DNA of 64,000 bases from Lentibacillus cibarius (GCF_005887555.1 NZ_VCIA01000001.1:2108001-2172000); one strand, 5' to 3'. Positions 1 to 9,440 are shown, counted from the first letter of the stretch. The notes: generated from the letters alone by a model not told the origin. Made by a program: numbers and translations.

Positions 1-2
1 TA

Positions 3-713
3 GTGGAGTTTGGAAATTCTAATAACGCGGGTCATCAGCTGCAGGAGGCGATGTATCCGTACCAGCGTGGACTTTTGTACACGATTGGTATGGGAAGCAT
101 TCTGTTTGGTGTGCTTAATTTTATGAGTGCTGCGTTTTTGCTGCATGACCCCATTCCCATATGGCTTGCGATTCAATTTTTTACAGGAAGTCTTGTTACA
201 TTAGCCGCCATTAATATTTCAATTGCAGGAAGGTACGTTTACCTGCTTCATTTAGTGTTGTTTATCAACGTTATCTGGAATGGGATTAATCTTCTAACCT
301 TACAAGGGTCCCAGTGGCAGATCATCATATTCGGTATTTATGCATTGCTTTTGGTTGGAATGGGTATCGTTGCCATCATTCGCAATTCGTATTATTCAAA
401 CAACCTGACTGACAATAAACAACAGAAACGCGGACTTGTGTTGACCAGCTATGTAGTGAATTTGTTATTCGGTGTTGCTGTCGTTTGTGTGAGTTTATTC
501 TTTCTTTGGGCGTTTCTGTTTACTATGGAAAGAAGCCTATTCGCTCTTTTGAATATTGCTCCGATTATTATATGGCTAATCGCGTATAAATTTCAAATGG
601 GTCATATTACAAAGAAACCGCTAATTTCCATCATAACGGGATTTGTTATTTCAGTGTTGTCTATCGCTATCCCGTTGTCCATTCTGATTCTTATCCCAGG
701 AAGGTGGCTTTAG
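3..713 (+). CDS. polytopic membrane protein, possibly 5'-partial
   Basis: No family was recognised. The 236-residue frame opens with a GTG at the very window edge, so the true start may lie upstream. It is strongly hydrophobic, with about six to seven membrane segments (roughly residues 25-48, 52-75, 80-100, 105-128, 148-172, 178-195 and 208-232) and a short charged loop near 130-142 (NNLTDNKQQKRG). The stop is followed 3 nt later by the next start, so the two genes are probably co-transcribed. This protein may be the membrane partner of the exported beta-propeller protein downstream; that pairing is inference from spacing only. Confidence 0.6.
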   Translation: MEFGNSNNAGHQLQEAMYPYQRGLLYTIGMGSILFGVLNFMSAAFLLHDPIPIWLAIQFFTGSLVTLAAINISIAGRYVYLLHLVLFINVIWNGINLLTLQGSQWQIIIFGIYALLLVGMGIVAIIRNSYYSNNLTDNKQQKRGLVLTSYVVNLLFGVAVVCVSLFFLWAFLFTMERSLFALLNIAPIIIWLIAYKFQMGHITKKPLISIITGFVISVLSIAIPLSILILIPGRWL

Positions 714-716
714 GAT

Positions 717-1742
717 ATGTCGCTAAAAATGAAAAATATCAGTTTCATCACCGGTATGTTGATGTTGTTTTTAATTTTATGGGGAACAGGGTCGCTGGCA
801 AGCGAGCCGGATGGATTTTCCGGATTCGGTCGGTCAACGGACATTGCCCCGGATGATAGCGAACTTGTATTTTCCTACTATGATGGTGATGATGCCGCGT
901 TATATACCGTTCCTGTCAGCGGCGGGAAAGCGGAACTTTTGGCAAAGCCAGAGGAAGGGAAGTCGTTTCTTAACCCGACATTTTCTCCGAATGGGGAAAA
1001 GGTTGCCTTTGTCGAACAGTGGGAAACAGAGGACAAAAGATACAGCCAGCTGCGAATACTCAAGCGAAAAAAGAAGTCAGTGGCACAACGGGTCAATACA
1101 GATGGCTATGTCACCGAGGCAGCCTTTTCGTCGGACGGCAAATCATTGTATTTCCTCAAAGCTGGCACATATAAAAATTATTCACCCATTGCTTCCAAAA
1201 GGCCACACGACTTTGACATTTTTCGTCTAGATTTACAAACAGGGGAAACGAAACAAATAACATCCAAAAAGGCATACGACATGTCATCTCTGGAAGTAAC
1301 ACCGGATGGTAGCAAGCTGATGTACAGAACATACCAGGATACGGATCAGCTTGTGTTTCGTTCTATCAAGGATGGGAAGGAGAAGACCATGGTACCTATG
1401 GGTGATTTTGCCTCCAAAGCGCCGATTTTTTCATCACCGACACTGTCACCAGATGGTGAGCATGTTGTTTTTACTGATGTAGCTACGAAAGATGAAGATG
1501 GTATTTTCGTTTACGAAGCCTTTCGAATGGATATAGAAACAAAGCAGGCAAAGCAACTTACTTCCTTCTATGAGCATGTGACAAGTCCGACATTCTTCCA
1601 TAATGAGAATAAACTGATTGTCACAGTAGATAAAAATTTTGCCGGTCGAGATCCGGAGTACAGTTATTGGCAGATTCGCATGGATAGCGAAAAACGGAAA
1701 CGTGTGTCGATCGAGATGCCTGATGAGTTGGGAAACGGTTGA
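717..1742 (+). CDS. exported TolB-like (PD40) beta-propeller protein
   Basis: The 341-residue protein starts with a Sec-type signal peptide (residues about 6-29, ending SLAS). It then carries several repeats of the PD40/TolB type, recognisable as PxFSPNGEKVAF near 87, AAFSSDGKSLYF near 135, LEVTPDGSKLMY near 192 and PTLSPDGEHVVF near 240. Such repeats build a beta-propeller used for protein or ligand binding outside the cytoplasm. No catalytic domain follows, unlike prolyl oligopeptidases with the same repeats. The ATG is preceded by GGAAGGTGG inside the end of the upstream membrane-protein gene, which suggests coupled translation. The partner and role are unknown. Confidence 0.7.
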   Translation: MSLKMKNISFITGMLMLFLILWGTGSLASEPDGFSGFGRSTDIAPDDSELVFSYYDGDDAALYTVPVSGGKAELLAKPEEGKSFLNPTFSPNGEKVAFVEQWETEDKRYSQLRILKRKKKSVAQRVNTDGYVTEAAFSSDGKSLYFLKAGTYKNYSPIASKRPHDFDIFRLDLQTGETKQITSKKAYDMSSLEVTPDGSKLMYRTYQDTDQLVFRSIKDGKEKTMVPMGDFASKAPIFSSPTLSPDGEHVVFTDVATKDEDGIFVYEAFRMDIETKQAKQLTSFYEHVTSPTFFHNENKLIVTVDKNFAGRDPEYSYWQIRMDSEKRKRVSIEMPDELGNG

Positions 1743-1859
1743 ATATGAACGTTTCCCCAGTTCAAATAGCTGTCTTTTACTACATTTTTGTGTAAAATAG
1801 CAATCACAAGGAAATATAATAAGTAGTTTCTATCAGGCAGCTTTGAGGGGGAAACGGTT

Positions 1860-2426
1860 TTGAAAGTAATTGGAATATCCGGATCTATAGTTGGATCAAA
1901 AACACGAATTGCTGTGCAACATATTTTAAATAGAATCAATCAGGAACATGAGGAAATAGACGCAGAACTAATCGATTTAAGTTCGTATCAGCTTGTTTTT
2001 AGTGACGGTCGGGATTACCGGGAGTATACAGGTGATACCAAAGAGGTATTGGAGAAAGTAATGGAAGCAGATGCTTATATTATTGGAACGCCGATATTCC
2101 AAGCATCGATTCCAGGTACGTTAAAGAACTTATTTGACTTGTTGCCGAATAATGCTTTCCAGGATAAAGTTGTGGGTATTGTTGCGACGGCAGGTTCCGG
2201 CAAACATTATCTTGTACCGGAACATCAACTTAAACCAGTCCTTTCCTATATGAAAGCAGTTATCATTCCGAAATATGTGTTTGTGGAGGAAAAACATTAT
2301 TATCAGAAACGACTTGTTGATGATGATACGATTTTCAGACTGAACAGGCTAGCCGATGATACGGTGCGAGGAGTCAATGTGTTCAGCGAGATTAAAAAGG
2401 TGAAGGGATCAGCATTCCCGTTTTAA
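1860..2426 (+). CDS. NADPH-dependent FMN reductase family protein
   Basis: The 188-residue flavodoxin-like protein is of the SsuE/azoreductase (FMN_red) family. The phosphate-binding loop is GSIVGSKTR (residues 7-15), and GTPIFQASIPGTLKNLFDLL (about 78-97) is the usual second FMN-contacting segment. These cytosolic enzymes pass electrons from NAD(P)H to FMN for sulfonate or quinone reduction; the substrate here cannot be read from sequence. The start is TTG, chosen because GAGGGGG lies about 8 nt upstream and the protein begins directly with the first beta strand (KVIGISGS). It stands alone and is closed by a strong hairpin at 2441. Confidence 0.85.
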   Translation: MKVIGISGSIVGSKTRIAVQHILNRINQEHEEIDAELIDLSSYQLVFSDGRDYREYTGDTKEVLEKVMEADAYIIGTPIFQASIPGTLKNLFDLLPNNAFQDKVVGIVATAGSGKHYLVPEHQLKPVLSYMKAVIIPKYVFVEEKHYYQKRLVDDDTIFRLNRLADDTVRGVNVFSEIKKVKGSAFPF

Positions 2427-2440
2427 ACTTATCAAGGAGA

Positions 2441-2480
2441 TGACACGAAGAAATAATCGCAGCTTCTTCGTGTCATTTTG
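2441..2480 (+). terminator. Rho-independent terminator after flavin reductase
   Basis: A perfect 12-bp stem (TGACACGAAGAA with TTCTTCGTGTCA) has an 11-nt loop and is followed by TTTTGT, 14 nt after the flavin reductase stop codon. Confidence 0.85.
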
Positions 2481-2540
2481 TATAATCTTGTTAGTAGGAC
2501 TGCTACCTGAAGCAATAAACTAGAAAAGGGGGTGCTGTAG

Positions 2541-3224
2541 ATGAAGATTCCCATCCTTTATGAAGATAATCATCTGCTTGTTGTTGAAAAACCGGTCAAC
2601 ATACCCGTACAAGAAGACAATACCGGTGATCCTGATGTACTGAGCATGCTGAAAGAGGATATTAAGGTGCGTTACCAGAAACCAGGAAATGTATATTTAG
2701 CACTTGTCCATCGCCTTGATCGTCCGGTTGGTGGTGTGATGGTGTTTGCTAAGACGTCCAAGGCGGCATCACGTCTGTCGGATGCCTTGCGCAGAAATAC
2801 TATTGACAAACATTATCTTACGGTTGTTAGGGGCACCCCATCAAGAGATCAGGCAATTTTGGAGGATTATTTACTAAAAGATAAGCGGGAAAACAAATCA
2901 CATATTGTTTCACCAAAAAATAAACAAGCGAAAAAAGCAGTGCTTTCGTATGAAGTTATTGGAAAAAATGATGACCTATGCCTTGTTTCAGTCAAGCTTC
3001 ATACCGGAAGGCCGCATCAGATTCGTGTGCAGCTTGCATCCATTGGCTGTCCGATATATGGTGATCAAAAATATGGACAGGATGTAAACAAACCAGGACA
3101 ACAGATTGCCTTATGGTCGCATACCCTTTCATTTGAACATCCGACGAAAAAGACTTTAACCACGATTGATTCCTTGCCGCCCAAAGCGTATCCATGGAAT
3201 CTTTGGAAGGACTATTGCAATTAA
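2541..3224 (+). CDS. RluA-family RNA pseudouridine synthase
   Basis: The 227-residue protein has the RluA catalytic motif HRLDRPVGG, with the catalytic aspartate at residue 60. The second conserved block, KLHTGRPHQIRVQLAS, lies near 155-172. No S4 domain precedes the catalytic domain, so it belongs to the short branch of the family. It isomerises uridine in rRNA or tRNA; the position modified is not predictable here. The ATG follows AAAGGGGGTGCTGTAG. The stop lies 13 nt before the yjbQ-like start and overlaps that gene's ribosome binding site, so the two genes are translationally linked. Confidence 0.9.
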   Translation: MKIPILYEDNHLLVVEKPVNIPVQEDNTGDPDVLSMLKEDIKVRYQKPGNVYLALVHRLDRPVGGVMVFAKTSKAASRLSDALRRNTIDKHYLTVVRGTPSRDQAILEDYLLKDKRENKSHIVSPKNKQAKKAVLSYEVIGKNDDLCLVSVKLHTGRPHQIRVQLASIGCPIYGDQKYGQDVNKPGQQIALWSHTLSFEHPTKKTLTTIDSLPPKAYPWNLWKDYCN

Positions 3225-3237
3225 AGGAGCTGGTATT

Positions 3238-3645
3238 GTGGGGAAATTAGTTCATACATTTACCATACCAACACATGAAAAACAGGCCTTCATCAATCTG
3301 GATCATTATTTAGATGAGATCCTTGCTGAAACTGGTGTACAGGATGGTGTCATGATTGTCTATTGTCCACATACAACGGGAGCAATAACAATAAATGAAA
3401 ACGCTGATCCGGATGTCAAAACGGATTTAAAACGCGGGCTTGACGAGACATTTCCTAACAAACCGGCGTACATTCATATGGAAGGAAATTCAGACGGACA
3501 TATGAAGTCGTCGGTGATTGGTGCAAGTGAAACGTTAATCATAGCAGATGGCCGTCTAGTTCTCGGCACGTGGCAGAGTGTCTATTTTTGCGAATTCGAC
3601 GGACCGCGAACAAGAACGGTACATGTTAAGATACTTGAGGGTTAA
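3238..3645 (+). CDS. YjbQ/UPF0047 family protein
   Basis: The 135-residue protein is of the YjbQ (UPF0047) family, whose members have weak thiamin-phosphate-synthase activity but an uncertain natural role. The diagnostic segment is CPHTTGAITINENADPDV (about 42-59), followed by HMEGNSDGHMKSS and the C-terminal ARG/LGTWQSVYFCEFDGPR-type block. The start was set at GTG 3238 because AAAGGAG lies 8 nt upstream; the longer frame from 3166 would lie inside the pseudouridine synthase gene. It follows that gene with a 13-nt gap. Confidence 0.85.
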   Translation: MGKLVHTFTIPTHEKQAFINLDHYLDEILAETGVQDGVMIVYCPHTTGAITINENADPDVKTDLKRGLDETFPNKPAYIHMEGNSDGHMKSSVIGASETLIIADGRLVLGTWQSVYFCEFDGPRTRTVHVKILEG

Positions 3646-3728
3646 AGATGAAAAACGTGGACCTGCGCAATTATTCTTTAATGAAAGGGAATCTTATCCA
3701 GGGAAACATTAATAATGGAGGGATATTC

Positions 3729-4073
3729 ATGGCTGAATTAAAAGATCTGCAGTCAAGTCAAGATTTGGAACGGGTATGGCAACGTTCAACGGAAACGCCG
3801 GTATTACTATTCAAGCACAGTACTACGTGTCCCATCAGCGCTAATGCGTTTAAACAGTATCAAACTTTTTTGGAATCATCGGGAAGCGAAATGGATGCAT
3901 ACATGGTCAAGGTGATTGAAAACAGGGATATATCCAATCAAATTGCAGAACAGACTGGTGTGAAGCATGAATCACCACAAATTTTCCTTATCCGGAATAG
4001 GAAAGTCCTTTGGCACACTTCCCATTCTCAAATAACTGTTGACTCAATTGGTAACGCATTGGAAAACAAGTGA
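3729..4073 (+). CDS. ytxJ: bacillithiol-system redox protein YtxJ
   Basis: The 114-residue protein is a monothiol thioredoxin-like protein. The active site reads STTCPISANAF, with a CPIS motif and a single cysteine. This is typical of YtxJ, thought to be a bacilliredoxin-type protein that removes bacillithiol from mixed disulfides in low-GC Gram-positives. A cis-proline segment (HESPQIFLIRN) follows. The start was placed at ATG 3729 after GGAGGG; a longer in-frame ATG at 3648 has no good ribosome binding site and would add an unrelated leader. A hairpin at 4081 closes the transcript. Confidence 0.87.
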   Translation: MAELKDLQSSQDLERVWQRSTETPVLLFKHSTTCPISANAFKQYQTFLESSGSEMDAYMVKVIENRDISNQIAEQTGVKHESPQIFLIRNRKVLWHTSHSQITVDSIGNALENK

Positions 4074-4080
4074 AGTAAAC

Positions 4081-4118
4081 AAATGCTGCAGCAACCTTAG
4101 CTGTGGCATTTATTATTT
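4081..4118 (+). terminator. probable terminator after ytxJ
   Basis: An imperfect stem pairs AAATGC and GCAGC with GCTG and GCATTT, followed by ATTATTT. It begins 8 nt after the ytxJ stop codon. Confidence 0.6.
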
Positions 4119-4229
4119 CCGTATGTATAAAGCGCTTATTATGAATTTGTATCATGAATTATCAAGAATAAATCCATTCCTCTCAGACACACTATAACTA
4201 ACTGAAAAAAGGAAGGTGTGTCATGACTC

Positions 4230-4691
4230 ATGATTTATTTAAAAACACTTGGAATCAAGGTAATTGTTATTGGTATTACCGTTTTATCATTGTTTGGGAT
4301 TTTTTATAACGCAAATTTGATGAATTTATTTTGGGTTAGTGTATTGCTAACAGGAATTACCTTTCTTGTTGGCGATGTACTTATACTGCGACGATTTGGC
4401 AATGTTACAGCCTCGATTGTGGATTTTCCGCTGGCTTTTATTGCACTTTGGTTATTAGGATCTATGCTTATTGAAGCTAGTGTTCCATTAGTGAGCATCT
4501 CTCTGATGGCCGCTTTTTTTATTGCCTGCTGTGAACCATTCATTCATACGTATATAAAGGAAAAAATGGAAAAAGACAGATCGAATGAAACGATTGAATC
4601 ACCGGATGTTGGACGACTGCAGACAGAATTTAGCGAGGAGTTAGAATCGACTACAACCGATGGTAAAGAAAATCAACATGACCATTTATAA
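4230..4691 (+). CDS. DUF2512 (YndM-like) membrane protein
   Basis: The 153-residue protein has four predicted membrane segments (about 5-25, 30-50, 62-82 and 86-106) and then a polar C-terminal tail of about 45 residues. The pattern LVGDVLILRRFGNVTASIVDF is the sort seen in the DUF2512/YndM family of Bacillus membrane proteins, whose function is unknown. The start ATG 4230 follows GGAAGG at a 12-nt spacing; another ATG at 4223 is in a frame that closes after 29 codons. It is monocistronic. The family call is from memory. Confidence 0.6.
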   Translation: MIYLKTLGIKVIVIGITVLSLFGIFYNANLMNLFWVSVLLTGITFLVGDVLILRRFGNVTASIVDFPLAFIALWLLGSMLIEASVPLVSISLMAAFFIACCEPFIHTYIKEKMEKDRSNETIESPDVGRLQTEFSEELESTTTDGKENQHDHL

Positions 4692-4879
4692 AGAAGAACA
4701 CAGCTGTCGGCTGTCGTAAAAAAAGCAAGTTTGTTAAGGTAGGTTGTAAGTTACCATAGTTTTTTGAAATCTTACACCCCTTTATCCGTGAAAAAGTACA
4801 ATTATCATTTTCATTCTTGATGTAAGTCATGTATCATAGGGAGTGGAAGCTTTATGGATGAAAAGGGAGAGGAAAAATA

Positions 4880-7717
4880 GTGGAAATTTTTGACGGGGGT
4901 TCCGGTGGCGGCCGGAAAATAAAATTTAATAAAAAGTTTAATTGGATCGGCTACTTAGTGCTTGCGCTCATTCTGGTGATAATTGCCGGTGTCCTCAGTC
5001 TCGGTTTAATAACGGATTATATTTGGATGGATTCGCTTGATTATGCTGGTGTTTTCACAACGATTCTATCCAGCAAAATACTTTTAGCTGTTGCTGGATT
5101 TATTTTGTTTGCAGCGGGGACATTCTTTACGTTGTATTGGATTCGGCGATCGTATATGAAGCACTTTGACCCCAACCAATTACCACCGATTTTACTGCGT
5201 CGAAAAGCAATTATCTTTATTATGATTGGCATATCAGCAATCATTGGTTTATTCGGAAGCAGTGTTATCCAAGGTATCGGCTGGGAAAGAACGCTGAAAT
5301 TCCTTAATCATGTTTCATTCGGACAAACGGATCCATACTTTGATATGGATATATCCTTTTATGTGTATGTGTTACCGTTCCTGAAGTTTATTGTTTTTGT
5401 TTTAATAGGTTTGAGTGTGTTTTTCCTTTTACTGGAAATTGGGGCATATTCCGTGTTTCAAATGTATCGGCTAAGCCGTTCAGCGCAAATGCATCTGGGT
5501 ACAACACTCGGTGTGATTGGCTTACTTTTAGCTGCGAACCATGTACTCCAGCCATTTGATACATTGTCAACAAACCAGGTGAATCTGTTTCAACAAAGCG
5601 TTGTAACGGGCTTGAGCTATACGGACGATCTCATTAATGTTCCGAAGGCTTATATACTGGCTGCAGTGGCAATTATTATGACTATTTGGATGATCGTTGC
5701 ACTGGTTCGAGGCAGACTGCGATCTGTTGTTGTTCCCATTGCTGTTTATGTGGGGTTAGCCATTATTGGGCAGGGAGCATCAGTCGTTGTTCAGAATTTC
5801 ATTGTGTCGCCAAATGAGTTTTCAAAAGAGAAACCTTATTTGGAGGATGATTTGTCGTATACCAAAGCCGCATATGACTTAGACAGTATCGAGGAAAGAC
5901 AACATCCCGGCAACAAATCACTGACTCAGGAGATGGTCGAACGTAACAGCGGAACCATCGATAACGTACGAATGAATGATTCACGCCCATTGCTGGATGT
6001 TTATAACCAGCTGCAGACGTTCCGTACGTATTATGAATTTAATGATGTTGACATTGATCGTTATAAGATTGACGGCAATTACGAGCAGGTATTTTTGGGG
6101 GCAAGGGAGTTAAATACAACAGACCTCCCAAGTCAGGCTAAAACATGGGTTAACCAAAATTTACGGTATACACACGGATATGGTCTGGCTATGAGTCACG
6201 TCAATCAGGTGACACCACAGGGACAACCGGAGTACATGCTGAAAAATCTGCCCCCGGAAGGCAGTATGGATGTCGAACGTCCACAAATTTACTTTGGTGA
6301 GGAACCGTATAAAAATGTAATTGTCAATAGTAAAGTGGAAGAGTTTGACTACCCATCAGGTGATGAGAATGTGGATACACGCTTTAAAGCGAATACAGGT
6401 ATCTCTCTGAGTGGTATCAATCGACTGCTGTTTGCATTAAATGAAGGCTCATTCCGTATGTTGATATCTGATCAAGTAACAAGCGACAGTCAGCTTCTGG
6501 ATACAAGAAACATTATGGATCGCGTAAACCGAATCGCTCCGTTTTTTACGTATGACCAGGATCCTTATCTAGTGGTTCGTGATGATGGAAGTACCGTCTG
6601 GATGCTCGATGCTTATTTGACGGCAGAAAGTTATCCATATTCGGAAGCATTTCAGGGAGAAACCAATTATATCCGAAATTCGGTGAAAGTTTCGATTGAC
6701 GCTTATACAGGTGAAGTGAATTTCTATATTGCAGAGCCTGATGACCCGTTGATGCAGACATTTAGAAATATATTCCCGGATTTATTTACAGAAGATATTC
6801 CTGAAGATATTAAAGCCCACTTCCGGTATCCGGAAAAACTGTTCACTGTTCAGGCGTCTATGTATGGTACGTATCATATGTCCGACTTGGAAGTATTCTA
6901 TAATCGGGAAGACTTTTGGCAGTTCCCAACGGAAAAATATTTCAATGAAGACACGACGATGGAGCCATATTATACGACATTGAAACTACCTAATCAGGAT
7001 GAAGAGGAATTTATTTTAATGATTCCATACACACCGAAAAACAGGCAGAACATGATTGCTTGGATGGGTGTGCGTAATGACGGGGATAATTATGGTGACA
7101 TATTTGTGTACCGTTTTCCAAAACAGCGAAACATTTACGGTCCACAACAAATTGAGAACAGAATCAATCAGGATAGTGAAATTTCTCAGGAACTGAACTT
7201 ATGGTCGCAAGGTGGATCAGAAGTTATTCGTGGTAATTTGCTTGCTATACCGATTGAAGATACGGTTTTATATGTGGAGCCAATTTACATTGAATCGAAT
7301 AATGAAACATCGCTACCCGAAGTGAAACGGGTTGTCCTCGCCTATGGTGACCAAATTGTTATGGAGGCAAACTTCGATAAGGCGCTTGAGGAAATGTTGA
7401 AGACCGTCGATCCAAAAGCGGAGGATGAAGGAGAACAAGGCGATCAGGAAGATGACAAGCCGGACTCATCCCAGCCAATTATCGGTGCTGAGGAACAACT
7501 GCAGGAGTTTTCCGATTTGTTTAAGGACTATAAACAGGCATTATCCAGTGGTGATTGGCAAAAAGCTGCTGAAATAATGGATGAACTAGAAGGGATGCTG
7601 GATAATGAAACGAAAGTACCTGCACCTGACAATCCGGAACCTTCTAATGATAAAGGAAAAAATTCTAATGCAACTGAGTCCTCCAGTGACCAGAAAACAG
7701 CCAAAGATAAAGAATAA
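4880..7717 (+). CDS. UPF0182 family large membrane protein
   Basis: The 945-residue protein belongs to UPF0182 (COG1615). Seven membrane segments fill residues 1-305. A long extracytoplasmic domain follows (310-860) containing TWVNQNLRYTHGYG and RNIYGPQQIENRINQDSEIS, which are typical family blocks. The tail after 860 is acidic and low in complexity (EDEGEQGDQEDDKPDSS). Family members run 880-1000 residues, so this one is full length. Its role is unknown. The GTG start is supported by GGGAGAGG 7 nt upstream. A bidirectional-looking terminator follows at 7733. Confidence 0.9.
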   Translation: MEIFDGGSGGGRKIKFNKKFNWIGYLVLALILVIIAGVLSLGLITDYIWMDSLDYAGVFTTILSSKILLAVAGFILFAAGTFFTLYWIRRSYMKHFDPNQLPPILLRRKAIIFIMIGISAIIGLFGSSVIQGIGWERTLKFLNHVSFGQTDPYFDMDISFYVYVLPFLKFIVFVLIGLSVFFLLLEIGAYSVFQMYRLSRSAQMHLGTTLGVIGLLLAANHVLQPFDTLSTNQVNLFQQSVVTGLSYTDDLINVPKAYILAAVAIIMTIWMIVALVRGRLRSVVVPIAVYVGLAIIGQGASVVVQNFIVSPNEFSKEKPYLEDDLSYTKAAYDLDSIEERQHPGNKSLTQEMVERNSGTIDNVRMNDSRPLLDVYNQLQTFRTYYEFNDVDIDRYKIDGNYEQVFLGARELNTTDLPSQAKTWVNQNLRYTHGYGLAMSHVNQVTPQGQPEYMLKNLPPEGSMDVERPQIYFGEEPYKNVIVNSKVEEFDYPSGDENVDTRFKANTGISLSGINRLLFALNEGSFRMLISDQVTSDSQLLDTRNIMDRVNRIAPFFTYDQDPYLVVRDDGSTVWMLDAYLTAESYPYSEAFQGETNYIRNSVKVSIDAYTGEVNFYIAEPDDPLMQTFRNIFPDLFTEDIPEDIKAHFRYPEKLFTVQASMYGTYHMSDLEVFYNREDFWQFPTEKYFNEDTTMEPYYTTLKLPNQDEEEFILMIPYTPKNRQNMIAWMGVRNDGDNYGDIFVYRFPKQRNIYGPQQIENRINQDSEISQELNLWSQGGSEVIRGNLLAIPIEDTVLYVEPIYIESNNETSLPEVKRVVLAYGDQIVMEANFDKALEEMLKTVDPKAEDEGEQGDQEDDKPDSSQPIIGAEEQLQEFSDLFKDYKQALSSGDWQKAAEIMDELEGMLDNETKVPAPDNPEPSNDKGKNSNATESSSDQKTAKDKE

Positions 7718-7732
7718 TGGATAAAGAAATAT

Positions 7733-7772
7733 AAAAATCGGGATGCGCGCCTATGGCGTTATCCCGATTTTT
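7733..7772 (+). terminator. Rho-independent terminator after UPF0182 gene
   Basis: A perfect 12-bp stem AAAAATCGGGAT / ATCCCGATTTTT surrounds a 16-nt GC-rich loop, ending in a run of T residues. It is symmetrical enough to work in both directions. Confidence 0.9.
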
Positions 7773-7835
7773 ACATTATTTGTCTACAATTTGTTATAAT
7801 GAAATTGGAATTAACCAAATACGGGAGGTGTGGGT

Positions 7836-8534
7836 ATGGCGGAGGATAGTTTGGAATGTAACCATTCAGCTAAAAAACTCTGTGTATCATTAGTACCGAT
7901 ATTCAACCATTTAGACCATTCAGAACAAGTTGAGGTTGCTCAAACAAGCAGAAGCAAGAAGTATGATAAAAGAGAAATGATCTTTCAAGCGGGCTCCCCT
8001 TCTGAATACTTATATATCGTCCACAAAGGCAAAGTAAAAATCTATAACCTTTCAGAGTCCGGGAAAGAACAGCTAATCCGAATTTTGGAACCCGGTGATT
8101 TCATGGGTGAACTGGCCATATTTACGGATGAATGGCTGACAAGTTATGCTGAGGCGATGGAACCGACGGAGATATGTGCTATTCATAAATCTGATTTACA
8201 GGTGCTACTTGAAGAAAAACCTGCAATCGCATTTAAGCTGCTTGCGGAAAGCACAAAACGCCTTAGGCAAGCGGAAAAGAATATTGAACGGCTTAGCTCA
8301 CAAGATGTCGAAAAACGGCTGGCCTCTTTTTTAATTGAACAAGTGAAAGTACACGATTCTTTTAAAATTACATTGCCGATGAGTAAGAAAGACCTTGCTT
8401 CCTATATTGGCAGTACACAAGAAACATTAAGTCGGCGCCTGACAAATTTTGAAGAAAGCGGCTGGATTGAACAGACCGGCCAACGCAAGATTAAGGTTCT
8501 TGACTTGGACGCATTGCGTGCTATTGACGATTAA
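7836..8534 (+). CDS. Crp/Fnr family transcriptional regulator
   Basis: The 232-residue regulator has an N-terminal cyclic-nucleotide-binding-like beta-roll (about 30-145, with FQAGSPSEYLYIVHKGKVKI and LEPGDFMGELAIF). A long dimer helix and a winged helix-turn-helix follow (SKKDLASYIGSTQETLSRRL, near 180-200), carrying the Crp/Fnr ETLSRR recognition pattern. The N-terminus has Cys-x-His and then a Cys (CNH...LCVSLVPIF), as in FNR-like proteins that sense redox. Two or three residues are too few to claim an Fe-S cluster. ATG 7836 was chosen because GGGAGG is 7 nt upstream; GTG 7830 touches the ribosome binding site. No target site was recognised nearby. Confidence 0.88.
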   Translation: MAEDSLECNHSAKKLCVSLVPIFNHLDHSEQVEVAQTSRSKKYDKREMIFQAGSPSEYLYIVHKGKVKIYNLSESGKEQLIRILEPGDFMGELAIFTDEWLTSYAEAMEPTEICAIHKSDLQVLLEEKPAIAFKLLAESTKRLRQAEKNIERLSSQDVEKRLASFLIEQVKVHDSFKITLPMSKKDLASYIGSTQETLSRRLTNFEESGWIEQTGQRKIKVLDLDALRAIDD

Positions 8535-8645
8535 CTGGTTCAAAGTTATGTTTTACATGCCATCCATGCAAATATCACCTTACCTGAATCATTTTTTTGC
8601 GACAATCGTATAATACAGTATGGAATAATAGAGGATGGTATTAAC

Positions 8646-9371
8646 ATGTATTCTTATGAAGAAAAGGTATATAATGAACTGCAGGCATGGAGAAGAGACG
8701 TATTAAAGCGTCCAGGTTTTATAACCCAGCTTTCAAAAAAGACGCAGACAAAAATTAATAGGATGATTCCCGATAAAGCTCACAAGATTATAACGGAAAG
8801 TTTGAAAAAGATGGTTCAAGCTACATTGGTTGGATCTGATATAACAACTAATAAGCACCAATCAGCGGGTTTAAGTCTTTATGAACAGGATGAGTTATTG
8901 AAAGAAAAGCTCACATCCTACCGTAAGACAGCCGTTGTGGAAGGGGCCGGAACAGGCGCGGGTGGTTTCTTTCTTGGGCTCGCCGATTTTCCAATGCTTT
9001 TATCTATTAAAATGAAGTTTTTATTTGAAGCTGCAGCCATTTATGGATTTGACACAAATAGCTATGAAGAGCGTCTATACATTCTTCACGTGTTCCAGCT
9101 TGCCTTTTCCAGAGATGCCACACGCAGGAGGACATATTATATTATAGAAAACTGGCAAACTGAAAAAAAGCGGCTCACTGATATGGATTGGCAGGTGTTT
9201 CAGCAAGAATATCGTGATTACCTTGACTTAATAAAATTGTTACAGCTGCTACCAGGCTTCGGTGCTATTGTCGGAGCTTATGCCAATCACAACTTGCTTG
9301 ATACGTTAGGAGAAACGGCGATGAATGCCTATCGTATAAGACTTTTGTTTACCCAGCCGCGTGATTATTAA
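8646..9371 (+). CDS. EcsC family protein
   Basis: The 241-residue protein is of the EcsC family, named after the third gene of the Bacillus ecs ABC locus; here it stands alone, without EcsA or EcsB. The central hydrophobic stretch GAGTGAGGFFLGLADFPMLL (about 99-118) and the C-terminal GFGAIVGAYANHNLLDTLGE block are characteristic. The middle segment suggests membrane association. The ATG follows GAGGATGG. It converges on the DUF3891 gene with a hairpin between them. The function is unknown. Confidence 0.82.
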   Translation: MYSYEEKVYNELQAWRRDVLKRPGFITQLSKKTQTKINRMIPDKAHKIITESLKKMVQATLVGSDITTNKHQSAGLSLYEQDELLKEKLTSYRKTAVVEGAGTGAGGFFLGLADFPMLLSIKMKFLFEAAAIYGFDTNSYEERLYILHVFQLAFSRDATRRRTYYIIENWQTEKKRLTDMDWQVFQQEYRDYLDLIKLLQLLPGFGAIVGAYANHNLLDTLGETAMNAYRIRLLFTQPRDY

Positions 9372-9402
9372 AGAGCTTGTGCTTCGCGTATGATTCGTAC
9401 GT

Positions 9403-9440
9403 GCGCAGTGTTACCTTATCCCAGTTACACTGCGCTCCTT
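9403..9440. terminator. hairpin between convergent EcsC and DUF3891 genes
   Basis: A perfect 9-bp stem GCGCAGTGT / ACACTGCGC encloses a 15-nt loop in the 100-nt gap between two convergent genes. The trailing T run is weak, so its strength as a terminator is uncertain. Confidence 0.5.

Noticed and set aside
3166..3237. A longer start for the YjbQ gene inside the pseudouridine synthase gene
   Set aside because: It would overlap the upstream gene and lacks a ribosome binding site; GTG 3238 has a good one.
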